Source of the DNA: a virus
Strand: one strand, 5' to 3'
Length of the DNA: 64,000 nt
Virus record (IMG/VR): IMGVR_UViG_3300021364_000016
Coordinates: 1-64,000 of that record
Positions 15,926 through 24,713 of this stretch are shown here, one piece after another (within the stretch, counting starts at the first letter, position 1; each line of letters starts with the position of its first letter). A program made the translations under genes and the position numbers. A model generated the notes under the pieces. The model was not told where the DNA came from. It saw only the letters and a program-made list of their open reading frames with translations, and made no database searches.

Positions 15926-16395
15926 GCTGCAACCTCCATCTTCTTTGCTTCAATCATTGGATTAACAAGTTCACGTCTTAGATTTCTATATACGTACTGA
16001 AATCCTTCACCATGACCACGATCATTTCTGAATTTCTTTCTCATAAATTCAGGCATCTTACCTTTACATGTGTACTGAACAAAGTGTGATACTTCATGAG
16101 CAACAAGAAGTAGTAGAATATCGTAATCATCTGTGACGTCGATCTGACCGATTACTTTATCTTTATTAAAGCGCTTGTACTCTGTCCAACGCTTGTTGCC
16201 AAACTGCCAACATTCAAGATTGATACTGATCTTACAGAATCCACCCCAAGAACGACCATTTGCCCTACGATATGTCTTAAGGTAATGTAGTGCTTTTCTT
16301 GAATCTTCAACTGTGAGATTCATCTCATATTTCTTCTTACGAAGTTCTTTCATGCAAAGCTTGACTGCTTTGATGACGTCTTTTTCTGTTACCAT
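15922..16395 (-). CDS. SprT-like zinc metallopeptidase-like protein B
   Basis: 157 residues from the second ATG (16395), which has better spacing from GAGAGGAG than the ATG two codons upstream. Contains LLVAHEVSHFVQY (HExxH), then a basic segment and GHGEGFQYVYRNLR, where the second His could be the third zinc ligand as in SprT. First gene of the leftward early operon. It differs in sequence from protein A, so an old duplication or two separate recruitments are both possible. Confidence 0.72.
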   Translation of the reverse strand: MVTEKDVIKAVKLCMKELRKKKYEMNLTVEDSRKALHYLKTYRRANGRSWGGFCKISINLECWQFGNKRWTEYKRFNKDKVIGQIDVTDDYDILLLLVAHEVSHFVQYTCKGKMPEFMRKKFRNDRGHGEGFQYVYRNLRRELVNPMIEAKKMEVAA

Positions 16396-16423
16396 AATCA
16401 TCTCCTCTCTTGATTATAATTAT

Positions 16424-16452
16424 ATTCTACACTATTTTTAAGCAAATGTACA
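16424..16452 (-). promoter_or_regulatory. Early sigma70-type promoter (divergent pair, left)
   Basis: TGTACA, 17-base spacer, TAGAAT on the minus strand, with the shared TGCATTTTTTTG box upstream. Confidence 0.82.
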
Positions 16453-16484
16453 CAAAAAAATGCACTTTATTTAAATTTTTTTTA

Positions 16485-16538
16485 TTGAGCCTGGGAACAA
16501 TGGTTGATAGACTATACACCATCATTTGACGAGCTCAA
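16485..16538. other. Nested inverted repeat between divergent early promoters
   Basis: TTGAGC at 16485 pairs with GCTCAA at 16533. Inside, ATGGT at 16500 pairs with ACCAT at 16518, enclosing ATAG/CTAT. The stretch is non-coding and more GC-rich than its flanks. It could be an operator, a cruciform or an origin-like site. Confidence 0.4.
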
Positions 16539-16581
16539 CCTGAGTGCACAAAACTTTTTTTCATAATAATGCATTTTTTTG

Positions 16582-16610
16582 TGTACATTTACTGAAAAGT
16601 GTTGTAGAAT
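16582..16610 (+). promoter_or_regulatory. Early sigma70-type promoter (divergent pair, right)
   Basis: TGTACA, 17-base spacer, TAGAAT, then ATACATATAATTG. Mirrors the promoter at 16424-16452 and drives the gp33/gp32 region. Confidence 0.82.
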
Positions 16611-16638
16611 ATACATATAATTGAAAAAGAGGAAATAT

Positions 16639-16860
16639 ATGATACAAAGTGAAATAGGAAATATACCATTTAAATTAAAAGATCTATTCGACAATTTTAA
16701 TTCTTTGCCTACACAAAATCAAAGAATTCTATTTTTCGATGATCCTAAAAATATCGATGACATGTCTGAATTCGATATCAACATCGAAAATTGTAAAAAA
16801 GCTCAGATCGAAATCTGGAACAAAGCTTTTCCAAAAAAGAAATGGCCAATTAAGGAGTAG
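16639..16860 (+). CDS. Small acidic early protein, unknown function
   Basis: 73 residues from ATG 16639 behind AGAGGAAA. MIQSEIGNIPFKLKDLF, acidic middle, basic C-terminus (KKKWPIKE). First gene of the plus-strand early operon that leads to gp33. Confidence 0.65.
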   Translation: MIQSEIGNIPFKLKDLFDNFNSLPTQNQRILFFDDPKNIDDMSEFDINIENCKKAQIEIWNKAFPKKKWPIKE

Positions 16861-16863
16861 CAA

Positions 16864-17997
16864 ATGCCTTTACAAAAACGTAAAAAGAAAGTACCACCAT
16901 CTCGTCGTAGAATTGGTGTAACTCAGATTCCAATTGAAAAAGGTTGGGAATCAGTAAAATATTATTTTCATAATGAGATTGATAAAAAAGCAAATGCCGA
17001 GTTCATTCGAACTTTTATCAAGAATCATTATACAAAAGATCAATACAAGAAGATCAACGCGAATCCTGAATATAAGTTCACAATGTTCAGTCATTATGGT
17101 TGTACAGCATTCTGGGTAAATAGCGATCTTCCAATTGATGGTGATAAAAAGATACTTAGCCACATAGAATATCTTAAAAAGTTCTGTGATGAGTTACTTG
17201 AATCTGGTACAGTATTATATAAAGAAAAATTACTTGAACAAAAGCAAAAAGCAAACGTAATTGTTCTTTCACCTCAACAACGTCTTGAACGTAAGATCAA
17301 TAGTACTATTATGATCGATCTCGATGATCTAGAAGATGCTTGGATTGAGGGCGAAAAAGCTGATATTGATGTCTATACACTTTTTCGTAAACATGGTTTG
17401 ACAGGGTCTGCTACTCTTCCTGTCAAAAAGGTGGTTGAGGGATGGCTACTTGATTATGAAGATGCCTACCATAAACGATGTGAACAAGCTGTTGAAGGGT
17501 ATTCTCACTTGAAACGGCCTGAACTCAACCGCCGCATTAAAGTTTGTAAACAAATTCTTGATGATCTTGAACGAGTAAAGCTTGCATCAAAAGCAAAACG
17601 TGTTGGTCGTATTAAAAAACCTGTTACAGCAGACAAACAGATATCAAGAATGAAATACGCAAAAGATAACAAAGATTTTAAGATTGTATCGATTCCACCG
17701 GTAACAATCGTCGGTCAAACAAGACTCTATACATTTAATTGTAAGACTCGAGTCTTAGCTGAGTATGTTACTGGTGATCCAAAAGGATTTATCATTAGTG
17801 GATCTACAATCAAGAATTTTGATAAAGAGCTAAGTAGACAAGTACGACTTCGTAAACCAGAAGAATTTCTGACAGAAGTATCTAAAAAGTCTCCGAATCA
17901 AATTAACAACGCTTGGAAAAATCTGACAACTAAAACGTCTGTTCCAAACGGTCGTATCAATCAAGATACAGTTTTATTAAGGGTAGTGAATAAATGA
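16864..17997 (+). CDS. Conserved early protein upstream of gp33, unknown function
   Basis: 377 residues. The basic N-terminus (KRKKKVPPSRRR) is followed by a soluble alpha/beta domain with FMFSHYGCTAFW-like and HKRCEQAVEGYSHLKRPELN segments. The C-terminal half has ISGSTIKNFDKELSRQVRLRKP. A homologue next to gp32/gp33 is common in marine T4-like phages as far as I recall, but no activity is known to me. Stop overlaps the gp33 start by four bases. Confidence 0.7.
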   Translation: MPLQKRKKKVPPSRRRIGVTQIPIEKGWESVKYYFHNEIDKKANAEFIRTFIKNHYTKDQYKKINANPEYKFTMFSHYGCTAFWVNSDLPIDGDKKILSHIEYLKKFCDELLESGTVLYKEKLLEQKQKANVIVLSPQQRLERKINSTIMIDLDDLEDAWIEGEKADIDVYTLFRKHGLTGSATLPVKKVVEGWLLDYEDAYHKRCEQAVEGYSHLKRPELNRRIKVCKQILDDLERVKLASKAKRVGRIKKPVTADKQISRMKYAKDNKDFKIVSIPPVTIVGQTRLYTFNCKTRVLAEYVTGDPKGFIISGSTIKNFDKELSRQVRLRKPEEFLTEVSKKSPNQINNAWKNLTTKTSVPNGRINQDTVLLRVVNK

Positions 17998-18233
17998 TAG
18001 AACAACAATTTTTAACTAAGAGTAAATTTACTAAACTCGTTGAGAGTACAGTAAGTGAGCTCAAAGTTCCTTACATGGAAGCAATTCTGCATCTGTGTGA
18101 GAAAAATAGCATCGAACCTGAAGATGTCAAGAAATTCATATCGCCTATTATAAAAGATAAGGTCGAGGCAGAAGCAATGAATCTAAACTTTTTGCCAAAA
18201 ACTGCATCTTTAGATAGTGCTTTTATTGAATAG
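17994..18233 (+). CDS. gp33: Late promoter transcription accessory protein, gp33-like
   Basis: 79 residues, close to the short marine forms of gp33 (T4 gp33 is 112). Key pattern: TVSELKVPYMEAILHLCEKN, then IKDKVEAEAMNLNFLP. The C-terminal SLDSAFIE resembles the hydrophobic tail by which gp33 binds the sliding clamp. It should bridge RNA polymerase and the clamp for transcription from the TATAAATA promoters in this window. Confidence 0.75.
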   Translation: MIEQQFLTKSKFTKLVESTVSELKVPYMEAILHLCEKNSIEPEDVKKFISPIIKDKVEAEAMNLNFLPKTASLDSAFIE

Positions 18234-18257
18234 TTGTATATATAATATACGTATCAG

Positions 18258-18286
18258 TGTACATCTGTGCGCGGGTATGATATAAT
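18258..18286 (+). promoter_or_regulatory. Early sigma70-type promoter of gp32
   Basis: TGTACA, 17-base spacer, TATAAT, then ATACATATTACAG. It lacks the TGCATTTTTTTG box, and the spacer is unusually GC-rich. Confidence 0.8.
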
Positions 18287-18331
18287 ATACATATTACAGT
18301 TAATATTACAGCAATACAAGGAAACATACAT

Positions 18332-19219
18332 ATGTCATTCGAAAATCTAAAACGCAATCGCGATCAAATCTCAAAATTAGTTCAAGCAGCCGAATCAGTC
18401 GGCGGTGGAGAAACCAAATCTTACGTAGATGATAGAATCTGGAAACCAACAGTTGATAAAGCTGGTAATGGTTATGCTGTTCTACGATTTCTTCCTGCAG
18501 CTGAAGGCCAAGAACTTCCATGGGTAAGGTACTGGGATCATGGCTTTAAAGGACCAACCGGTCTGTGGTATATCGAAAACTCACTTACATCTATTGGTCA
18601 GACTGATCCAGTTGGTGAACTTAACTCAAGACTATGGAATTCTGGGATTGAATCGGATAAAGAAAGAGCAAGAACACAAAAACGTAGACTTCACTACGTA
18701 ACCAATGTTCTTGTTGTTCAAGATCCTTCTGCACCTCAAAACGAAGGCAAGGTATTCATCTATAAGTTTGGTAAAAAGATCTTTGATAAAATCATGGATC
18801 AAATGCAACCTTCTTTCCAAGATGAAAAAGCCGTCAATCCTTTTGATTTCTGGGAAGGTGCTGATTTCAAATTAAAAATTCGTCAAGTAGAAGGTTATCG
18901 TAATTACGATAAATCTGAATTTGCATCGCCAACAGCTCTATATGAGTCAGATGATACAAAGCTTGAAGGTGTATATAATCAACTTTATGATCTTGGTGAA
19001 TTCACCGATCCTAAGAATTATAAAACCTACGATGAATTGAAGACTAAGTTGGCTAGAGTTCTCGGTGAAGAAGCCGCTGGTGGAGCTCCTACCATGGCTC
19101 AAGAAGCTCAAATGAATGAGCCTAAACCTTTTGAACCAGCTACAGCTGAGTCAGTAGAAACTACTAATGATGATGAAGATACAATGTCTTATTTTGCTCG
19201 ATTGGCAAATGAAGACTAA
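18332..19219 (+). CDS. gp32: Single-stranded DNA-binding protein, gp32-like
   Basis: 295 residues (T4 gp32 is 301). N-terminal cooperativity segment MSFENLKRNRDQISKL, core with AVLRFLPAAEG and GPTGLWYIENSLTSIGQ, and VNPFDFWEGADFKLKI. Acidic C-terminal tail ends DEDTMSYFARLANED. The zinc-binding Cys/His pattern of T4 gp32 is not apparent. The protein coats single-stranded DNA and organises the replisome with gp41 and UvsX. It has its own promoter and a strong terminator. Confidence 0.95.
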   Translation: MSFENLKRNRDQISKLVQAAESVGGGETKSYVDDRIWKPTVDKAGNGYAVLRFLPAAEGQELPWVRYWDHGFKGPTGLWYIENSLTSIGQTDPVGELNSRLWNSGIESDKERARTQKRRLHYVTNVLVVQDPSAPQNEGKVFIYKFGKKIFDKIMDQMQPSFQDEKAVNPFDFWEGADFKLKIRQVEGYRNYDKSEFASPTALYESDDTKLEGVYNQLYDLGEFTDPKNYKTYDELKTKLARVLGEEAAGGAPTMAQEAQMNEPKPFEPATAESVETTNDDEDTMSYFARLANED

Positions 19220-19224
19220 AAAAG

Positions 19225-19249
19225 AAAGGGAGCTTCGGCTCCCTTTTTT
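19225..19249 (+). terminator. Intrinsic terminator after gp32
   Basis: AAAGGGAGC-TTCG-GCTCCCTTT with a T run, a classical UUCG tetraloop hairpin. It may also serve the convergent glycan operon ending at 19248. Confidence 0.92.
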
Positions 19250-19889
19250 ATTTACTATAAATTGTCGTTGTTACGTTATCAGGAACATCTTCCTTTGAAT
19301 TATAGATTTTATAATTATCATGCGTGTGATGTAAGATAAATTGAGTTTTAGGAAACTCGTTAAATATTCCTCTAAAAACCGGTCTCCAGTTATTTGCTAA
19401 TCTATTCGTATTCATATTATCTCTATCCGAATTAATAATAAAATCAGAAGTACTTCTTAGATTAAAATCAAAAATAGAGTCAAATCCAAATATATTGACT
19501 TGATCTGCTTTCATTTTGCGCGCAGCATAATGTATAGCCATATGACCACAACTCCAATTAGTATAACCTTGGCCTGGACCTTCGCCTGGCATCATAGAAT
19601 ATTTTGGAAGATCTAAATAAAATTCTTTTACCTGTTGAGCTCTTTGCATATAGAATCCCGGGTTTTTGTCCATCCACATTTTTGGTCTAAAGCCAAGTAC
19701 CCACTCTCCGGCGACGTCTACTTCGCCTTTAGTTAAAGCTCTCATAAATTTAAAATCTACAATACATGTAGCATAATGATTTTCTACCGTAAAAGGTGCA
19801 ACATTACAAGTTAAATTCAGGCCGGGTCTTTTTTCTCTTTCATAAAGAGCGTGATTATCTCCGTTTCCTATAACATTAACAACTTTCAT
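19248..19889 (-). CDS. Glycosyltransferase-like protein of the glycan cassette
   Basis: 213 residues from ATG 19889 (GGAGATAATT upstream). It begins MKVVNVIGNGDNHALYE, has NWSCGHMAIHYAARK and VNIFGFDSIFDFN, and contains several His and Asp. The VIGNG start and GxDS region resemble small sialyltransferase- or GT-A-type folds, but no family is certain. Last gene of the ten-gene minus-strand cassette. Confidence 0.55.
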   Translation of the reverse strand: MKVVNVIGNGDNHALYEREKRPGLNLTCNVAPFTVENHYATCIVDFKFMRALTKGEVDVAGEWVLGFRPKMWMDKNPGFYMQRAQQVKEFYLDLPKYSMMPGEGPGQGYTNWSCGHMAIHYAARKMKADQVNIFGFDSIFDFNLRSTSDFIINSDRDNMNTNRLANNWRPVFRGIFNEFPKTQFILHHTHDNYKIYNSKEDVPDNVTTTIYSK

Positions 19890-19891
19890 AA

Positions 19892-20569
19892 TTATCTCCA
19901 ATACTCCTTTACCCAACTTTGAGGATGATATGTTGTCATTGGTGTAGTTACACTTTCATTCATCGCTTGTATAATACTTGGTCGACCATGAAAACACACA
20001 ATAGATGTTTTATCATCTAATTTGTCTGGATATATTTGATACTTATATGATTTTAATCTGCCCGGATAGAGATGCTGAATTAGATCTCTTTGCATTGGAT
20101 TGAGAACAGCATGTAAATATTCACCATCACCTCTATAAATGTCCATGTAACCTGGATCAAAGCTTTTCCATAAATTAGCTACCATAAGAGGATTCCATGA
20201 CATCACACCAGTTTGAAATACATTTTTTAAATGCGGTTGATGAGCATTAACAGAACCAACATCTTCAATTCCTAATAAATTTCCTTGATATTCAAATAAC
20301 CAATCAATATCATTTACGATTAAAGTGTCTAAATCAAAATAGATTGCTCTTTGTCCTAATGAATGAATAGGATCAAATAATTGTAATTTATTCCACCAGC
20401 CAGGATATCCTGGTTTCAAAATCTTAGTGCTATATCCTGCAACTTGATGAGTTGAAAAAACGTGAAATTTAAAATCATGTGTGGTATTTCTTTTTACCAT
20501 TGATTTTAAATTTTCTACATAGGAAAATGGAAACTTATCTCCCCACCAAACACATACTACATTAATCAT
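19892..20569 (-). CDS. GT8-like glycosyltransferase
   Basis: 225 residues: INVVCVWWGDKFP, a WWNKLQLF helix, then IYFDLDTLIVNDIDWLF with the DxD motif that binds a nucleotide-sugar metal ion, and TGVMSWNP. The C-terminal CFHGRPSI fits the second metal-binding His of GT-A enzymes. Donor and acceptor are unknown. Confidence 0.72.
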   Translation of the reverse strand: MINVVCVWWGDKFPFSYVENLKSMVKRNTTHDFKFHVFSTHQVAGYSTKILKPGYPGWWNKLQLFDPIHSLGQRAIYFDLDTLIVNDIDWLFEYQGNLLGIEDVGSVNAHQPHLKNVFQTGVMSWNPLMVANLWKSFDPGYMDIYRGDGEYLHAVLNPMQRDLIQHLYPGRLKSYKYQIYPDKLDDKTSIVCFHGRPSIIQAMNESVTTPMTTYHPQSWVKEYWR

Positions 20570-21213
20570 TTCAAATATTCATATCCATCTTTATAATTAT
20601 GTTTTGCTAAACAACCATTTTCTCTTTGAATAGTTGAAAATGTATCGTCTGCTCTGCAACTCCAAGGATAACTTTCTTGAAGCCACGGAAATAAATTCAT
20701 ATTGAGATACACATCTGTAGGTGCTGCGTATTTCTTGGCAGCTTCAACTATCATCTTAGCGCCTTTTGGTGTAACTATATAACCGTGTGCTCCACCAAAA
20801 TAATTTTTTTGTGTTAATGGTCCTACACCTATAAACATAGGAGTATTATATTTTCCGTATGAAGGTTGAGAAAATGTTATTGCTCCGGAATAACCAATTG
20901 TAGGAATATTGCTGTCTACAACGGCGTCATGCTCGAAAATGATATAGTCCTCATTATTTTCTACTGCCATAGTCCATAGAGTGTAATGAGACAAAAATGC
21001 TGCCATGGCATTTTGCGACTTAGAATATTTTTCATCAAAGTTCTTAGTTGTTAAACCAAGATCTTTAAATCTTTTTTGAGGATCATGTTTAGGTGTAATT
21101 GCTTTAAACATCTGAACGTCAAGACCGGCATTTCTTTTTGCCGTTGATATACAACGTTCGGCAGCCTCAACGGATTTTTGATTATCCATAATAGTTATAA
21201 CGTATGATTTCAT
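20566..21213 (-). CDS. GT25-like glycosyltransferase A
   Basis: 215 residues in the LPS-type GT25 pattern: MKSYVITIMDNQKSVEAAERC, AMAAFLSHYTLWTMAVEN, YIIFEHDAVVD, and GAHGYIVTPKGAKMIVEAA. The EHDAV acidic motif replaces DxD. Adjacent gene 21210-21908 is a paralogue. It probably adds a hexose to a surface or virion glycan. Confidence 0.8.
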   Translation of the reverse strand: MKSYVITIMDNQKSVEAAERCISTAKRNAGLDVQMFKAITPKHDPQKRFKDLGLTTKNFDEKYSKSQNAMAAFLSHYTLWTMAVENNEDYIIFEHDAVVDSNIPTIGYSGAITFSQPSYGKYNTPMFIGVGPLTQKNYFGGAHGYIVTPKGAKMIVEAAKKYAAPTDVYLNMNLFPWLQESYPWSCRADDTFSTIQRENGCLAKHNYKDGYEYLK

Positions 21214-21908
21214 AATGTAGTTGTTGACCTTATTCCTTGAATTTTAGTGTAAAATGTTTTTGTGACACCTAATGAACGAACTAATTGTCTACACATTAAT
21301 GCATCGTTTGGCCATGCTCCGTATTCTTTGGCCAATTCAATCATAGTATTAGCTCCATTAGGTTTTATTATATATGCGCTGTTTCCTGCTAGTCCTTGTG
21401 GTATCGATACGTAATCAACTTCAGGTGCCCGCTGATACTCTTGAGAGGTAGACATAATAATATCATGATAGTCTTTAGATTTACGTGTTGCCATTAAAGG
21501 ATTATTGATTCCTAAAATGTCAAATGGAGAATCCCATAAAACTTGTTCTAAATCTAAATTTCGAATAAAAACTGCGTCGTGTTCTAAAACTAATATAGGT
21601 TGATCTTCTTCTCTACATCGATGCCATAATCTATAATGACTCATAAAACATGCAATACGTTTTCTCGGATCTGCTGTTGTATAAGCGTTCTTAATTAATC
21701 CACTTTTAAAATCATTTTCTGATCCTGACCAAGGATAATTCCATTCTAAACCTGCTGCTTTAAGAGAAACTTCAGCTAATTTGGCAGTGGTAGCATTGAC
21801 TGTTTCGATCTCAAAAGTATTTTCGAATTCTTTGTGAGAAGCTTTACAGACTCGTGCAGCCCTAACAGAATCTTCATTATCTTCTAATGTAATAATATAA
21901 GCTTTCAT
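21210..21908 (-). CDS. GT25-like glycosyltransferase B
   Basis: 232 residues: MKAYIITLEDNEDSVRAARVC, RIACFMSHYRLWHRCREED, ILVLEHDAVFI, and AGNSAYIIKPNGANTMIELA. Same layout as the neighbouring GT25-like gene and overlapping it by four bases, so the pair probably arose by tandem duplication. May act in sequence on one glycan. Confidence 0.8.
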   Translation of the reverse strand: MKAYIITLEDNEDSVRAARVCKASHKEFENTFEIETVNATTAKLAEVSLKAAGLEWNYPWSGSENDFKSGLIKNAYTTADPRKRIACFMSHYRLWHRCREEDQPILVLEHDAVFIRNLDLEQVLWDSPFDILGINNPLMATRKSKDYHDIIMSTSQEYQRAPEVDYVSIPQGLAGNSAYIIKPNGANTMIELAKEYGAWPNDALMCRQLVRSLGVTKTFYTKIQGIRSTTTL

Positions 21909-22516
21909 TAGATCATCATCATAAATTGTGTTTCACCACGACGTTCGATTTTGAAATTATAATACTCTATAAAATGATCGACCGCTTGTGTAACACCTTC
22001 TTTTGCTTTCCATTTTGTATTCGGCCAACCATAGTCGTCACCCATAATTAATCCGTATTTTCTTACTACATTAAGAGAATTTTCTAAATCAAATAATGTT
22101 CCTTCATAGCTGTGATCACCATCGATATAAATCCAATCTAATTTTTCTCCTTTGAAATTTTCAAACCATTCCTTCGAAGTCATTCGATGAATATGAACAC
22201 GAGAGTCTAACATAAATTTATCTTCTACAGATTTAAAAACATCATTATAATATTTAGTAAATGCCTTTTCACTTTTTTCTACTTTTAAAAGTCTAGCATA
22301 TTTACTTAAATATTCGTCATAGCTTTTATATTCTTCACTTTGTTTGTAAGGTTCGCAGCTCCAAGAATCGACTAAATGAATTTTTCTAATACCTCTATTC
22401 AAGAATGCAGCAGAAGTGTTTCCTCTCCAAACACCAATTTCAGCTCCAACGCTATGAGGTTTTACTTCTTTTACGATGTTATTAACTGCATCTTGATTTG
22501 TATGTGTTGCCATCAT
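21908..22516 (-). CDS. Class I SAM methyltransferase (Methyltransf_24-like)
   Basis: 202 residues: GAEIGVWRGNTSAAFL is the SAM-binding glycine motif, followed by KIHLVDSW and LDWIYIDGDHSYEGTLFDL. The IDGDHxYE signature is typical of sugar or nucleotide-sugar O-methyltransferases. Located among glycosyltransferases, so a sugar hydroxyl is the likely acceptor. Confidence 0.78.
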   Translation of the reverse strand: MMATHTNQDAVNNIVKEVKPHSVGAEIGVWRGNTSAAFLNRGIRKIHLVDSWSCEPYKQSEEYKSYDEYLSKYARLLKVEKSEKAFTKYYNDVFKSVEDKFMLDSRVHIHRMTSKEWFENFKGEKLDWIYIDGDHSYEGTLFDLENSLNVVRKYGLIMGDDYGWPNTKWKAKEGVTQAVDHFIEYYNFKIERRGETQFMMMI

Positions 22517-23325
22517 CTGTCCATCTCCATAATTGCCACGTTATTATCTATAGCTCTTAAAACGTGATGAGATTTAGCAAAACCTTTATTACAATATAAT
22601 CTAATTTGAGTAGGTTCCATATATAAATTGGCTAAATGAAAGAATCCAGAATCTGTTCCAATATGATAGGACGCTTTGCTCATCGCATAACCTGCTTCTT
22701 TTATTCCAGTAAAGGGTGATCCTTTTGCTTCTCCACCTACAATAACCATATCATAGCCTCGATGCGCATAATATCCTTTGATTTGTTCAATTTTCATAGG
22801 AGATATTTTTCTAATATCTGCAGGGTTATCTTGCCATGAAGGAACACCATTTGAATCAAATTGAAATGTCACGAATCTTTCTGGCAATCTTAAATCGCTG
22901 ACAATAGGTTTTAAACAAGGATAATTTGTTAAATATTCAGAAGCGTCAAATAAATCTAATCCTTCTACTAAATCTCGAGGTCCTGTATAATCGCTATAAT
23001 AATATGTTTGAGCTTCAATACCTTTTCTCTGTAAATATTTTATCCAATTGACTTCTTGTAAATTAGATACTTTATGAGCTTCTATCTGTAAGGAACCTTT
23101 TGGAAAAAGAGATAATATTTCGGTCCATGAATTAATTTTAAAATCACTTTCCTGATCTCTGTAAATACCCCATTTATCCCAAGTCAAATGTAATGTTACT
23201 GGTGTGTTGTGTTTTAGATGATAGTTATAACCTATCATACAAGCTTGTATTCTATCACCTAATCCAGGTGTAGTATATGGAGCAATTTTTCTATTGCTCA
23301 GAGATCTAAGTGCTATGTGTTTCAT
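22513..23325 (-). CDS. GT9-like (heptosyltransferase-type) glycosyltransferase
   Basis: 270 residues of GT-B type. GLGDRIQACMIGYNY at the N-terminus resembles the glycine loop, and YHIGTDSGFFHLANL near residue 220 is the C-terminal donor-binding motif of ADP-heptose transferases. A heptose-type nucleotidyltransferase is encoded three genes upstream, which fits. True GT9 enzymes are longer (about 320-350). Confidence 0.65.
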   Translation of the reverse strand: MKHIALRSLSNRKIAPYTTPGLGDRIQACMIGYNYHLKHNTPVTLHLTWDKWGIYRDQESDFKINSWTEILSLFPKGSLQIEAHKVSNLQEVNWIKYLQRKGIEAQTYYYSDYTGPRDLVEGLDLFDASEYLTNYPCLKPIVSDLRLPERFVTFQFDSNGVPSWQDNPADIRKISPMKIEQIKGYYAHRGYDMVIVGGEAKGSPFTGIKEAGYAMSKASYHIGTDSGFFHLANLYMEPTQIRLYCNKGFAKSHHVLRAIDNNVAIMEMDR

Positions 23326-24025
23326 AAAAAATCTTTGTTATATAATCTATTTGATCTTTTGAAAAGTGATTATGATAATTATTCACTTTTCCTTCTCTAA
23401 CTTTAAAAGCTCTATCTTCATTTTTTTTACATAAGTTGTCAGGGCTTATTTTAAATTTATTCTTTCTTTCAGCCTTTGCCATATTTTCAAATGTGCAAAA
23501 TTCAATAGCATTTTTTAAAATCTCTTTATCAACATCCTCACCCATTAATTCTAAAATTTTTGAGCATTCTTTTTCAGGTGTTTTATGTAAGTCTTCATAT
23601 GTAGTTTTATATAAAAAATTTATATTTGAAATTTCTTCATAATAACTTTTCAATCTTTCTATACCATGCTTGCTTTTTAAAAAAGAACCTTTAGATTCTA
23701 AATCCGCGCCAGCGCGCCGGGCGGTGTTGTGAAGTCTGTATTTACAATGATAATAATAAGATACCATGGTGTCATAAATATTTCTTTCTAATAAAATTAC
23801 ATCTTTATCTTTTAAAGATTTAATATTTGTTGCTTCACCGGAGACTGCAAATCCACCATGAGTGTGCTGTAGTATTTTAACGTTTTTTATACTATGCTCA
23901 GAAGAATAAACAAGTATTTTGTCTTGATTTAATTCATATTTATCTGCGAAGTATTTACCGATAATTAATCTTACCCAAGTTCTACCTGATTTAGGAAATG
24001 AAAGTAAATATATTCTATTGCTCAT
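23306..24025 (-). CDS. PAPS-dependent sulfotransferase 1
   Basis: 239 residues from ATG 24025. LLSFPKSGRTWVRLIIG is the 5'-phosphosulfate loop (PKSGxTW), and LLERNIYDTMVSYYYH is the 3'-phosphate motif of the Sulfotransfer_1 family. A catalytic His candidate lies in LQHTHGG. It would transfer sulfate from PAPS to a glycan hydroxyl or other acceptor. Overlaps sulfotransferase 2 by 11 bases. Confidence 0.85.
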   Translation of the reverse strand: MSNRIYLLSFPKSGRTWVRLIIGKYFADKYELNQDKILVYSSEHSIKNVKILQHTHGGFAVSGEATNIKSLKDKDVILLERNIYDTMVSYYYHCKYRLHNTARRAGADLESKGSFLKSKHGIERLKSYYEEISNINFLYKTTYEDLHKTPEKECSKILELMGEDVDKEILKNAIEFCTFENMAKAERKNKFKISPDNLCKKNEDRAFKVREGKVNNYHNHFSKDQIDYITKIFYETHST

Positions 24026-24713
24026 TTTGATTCCACAAGTTTTTAGTTGCCCCAGTATCGAAATCAAATCCAAAATAATCGATATCTTTTTTATACCAAT
24101 CTGCAATTATTTGAATTGTTTCTTTTGTATAAAAATCTCTATAATCCTTTTTAGATTTATTACTGACGTTTCTTTCTGGTATCTTTTGTTTTAATTTGAA
24201 ATATTTATTAGTGTCTTCTTCGTAGTTTTCAAAAGATAAAACATCGACTTTTAAATTGCCATCGGCATCAGTAACATAATCAGATTGTGGATACCAGCCA
24301 ACAGTGGTTCTATGCCAGAAATAAGGTGCTTTTCCCCAAATATGTCTTAACTGTAAAAACTCTTCGAATGAAGCACCTGGTCTTAATGAAGTAGGATTAA
24401 CATTCATAGGATTTTCTTCCATAATCTGCTTTGCAAAAGTATATTGTGATACAGTTCGAGACCACGGATTTCTTACAATTGCAACAGTTTTTCCAATATA
24501 CTTAAATTGAATATCAGGATGTAAGTCTCTCCATCTACAATGGCCGAATTGATAATTTAATTTAAGAGAATCCATTTTTTGTTTTACTGCTAAAACATAT
24601 TCTCTACTATGCATTGCTTGTGCAGTAATATAGAACAATTTATTTTTTAGTAGATCAGATTTAGATAAAGCAAATCCACCGTTTTTAGGTATATGTACAA
24701 ATAAGTATTCCAT
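24015..24713 (-). CDS. Sulfotransferase 2 (Sulfotransfer_2-like)
   Basis: 232 residues. FVHIPKNGGFAL is the PAPS 5' motif and IVRNPWSRTVSQYTFA the 3' motif, typical of carbohydrate sulfotransferases. The C-terminal YRDFYTKETIQIIADWYKKD is common in this group. It belongs to a different sulfotransferase branch from its neighbour, which suggests two acceptors. No membrane anchor, unlike eukaryotic relatives. Confidence 0.82.
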   Translation of the reverse strand: MEYLFVHIPKNGGFALSKSDLLKNKLFYITAQAMHSREYVLAVKQKMDSLKLNYQFGHCRWRDLHPDIQFKYIGKTVAIVRNPWSRTVSQYTFAKQIMEENPMNVNPTSLRPGASFEEFLQLRHIWGKAPYFWHRTTVGWYPQSDYVTDADGNLKVDVLSFENYEEDTNKYFKLKQKIPERNVSNKSKKDYRDFYTKETIQIIADWYKKDIDYFGFDFDTGATKNLWNQNEQ

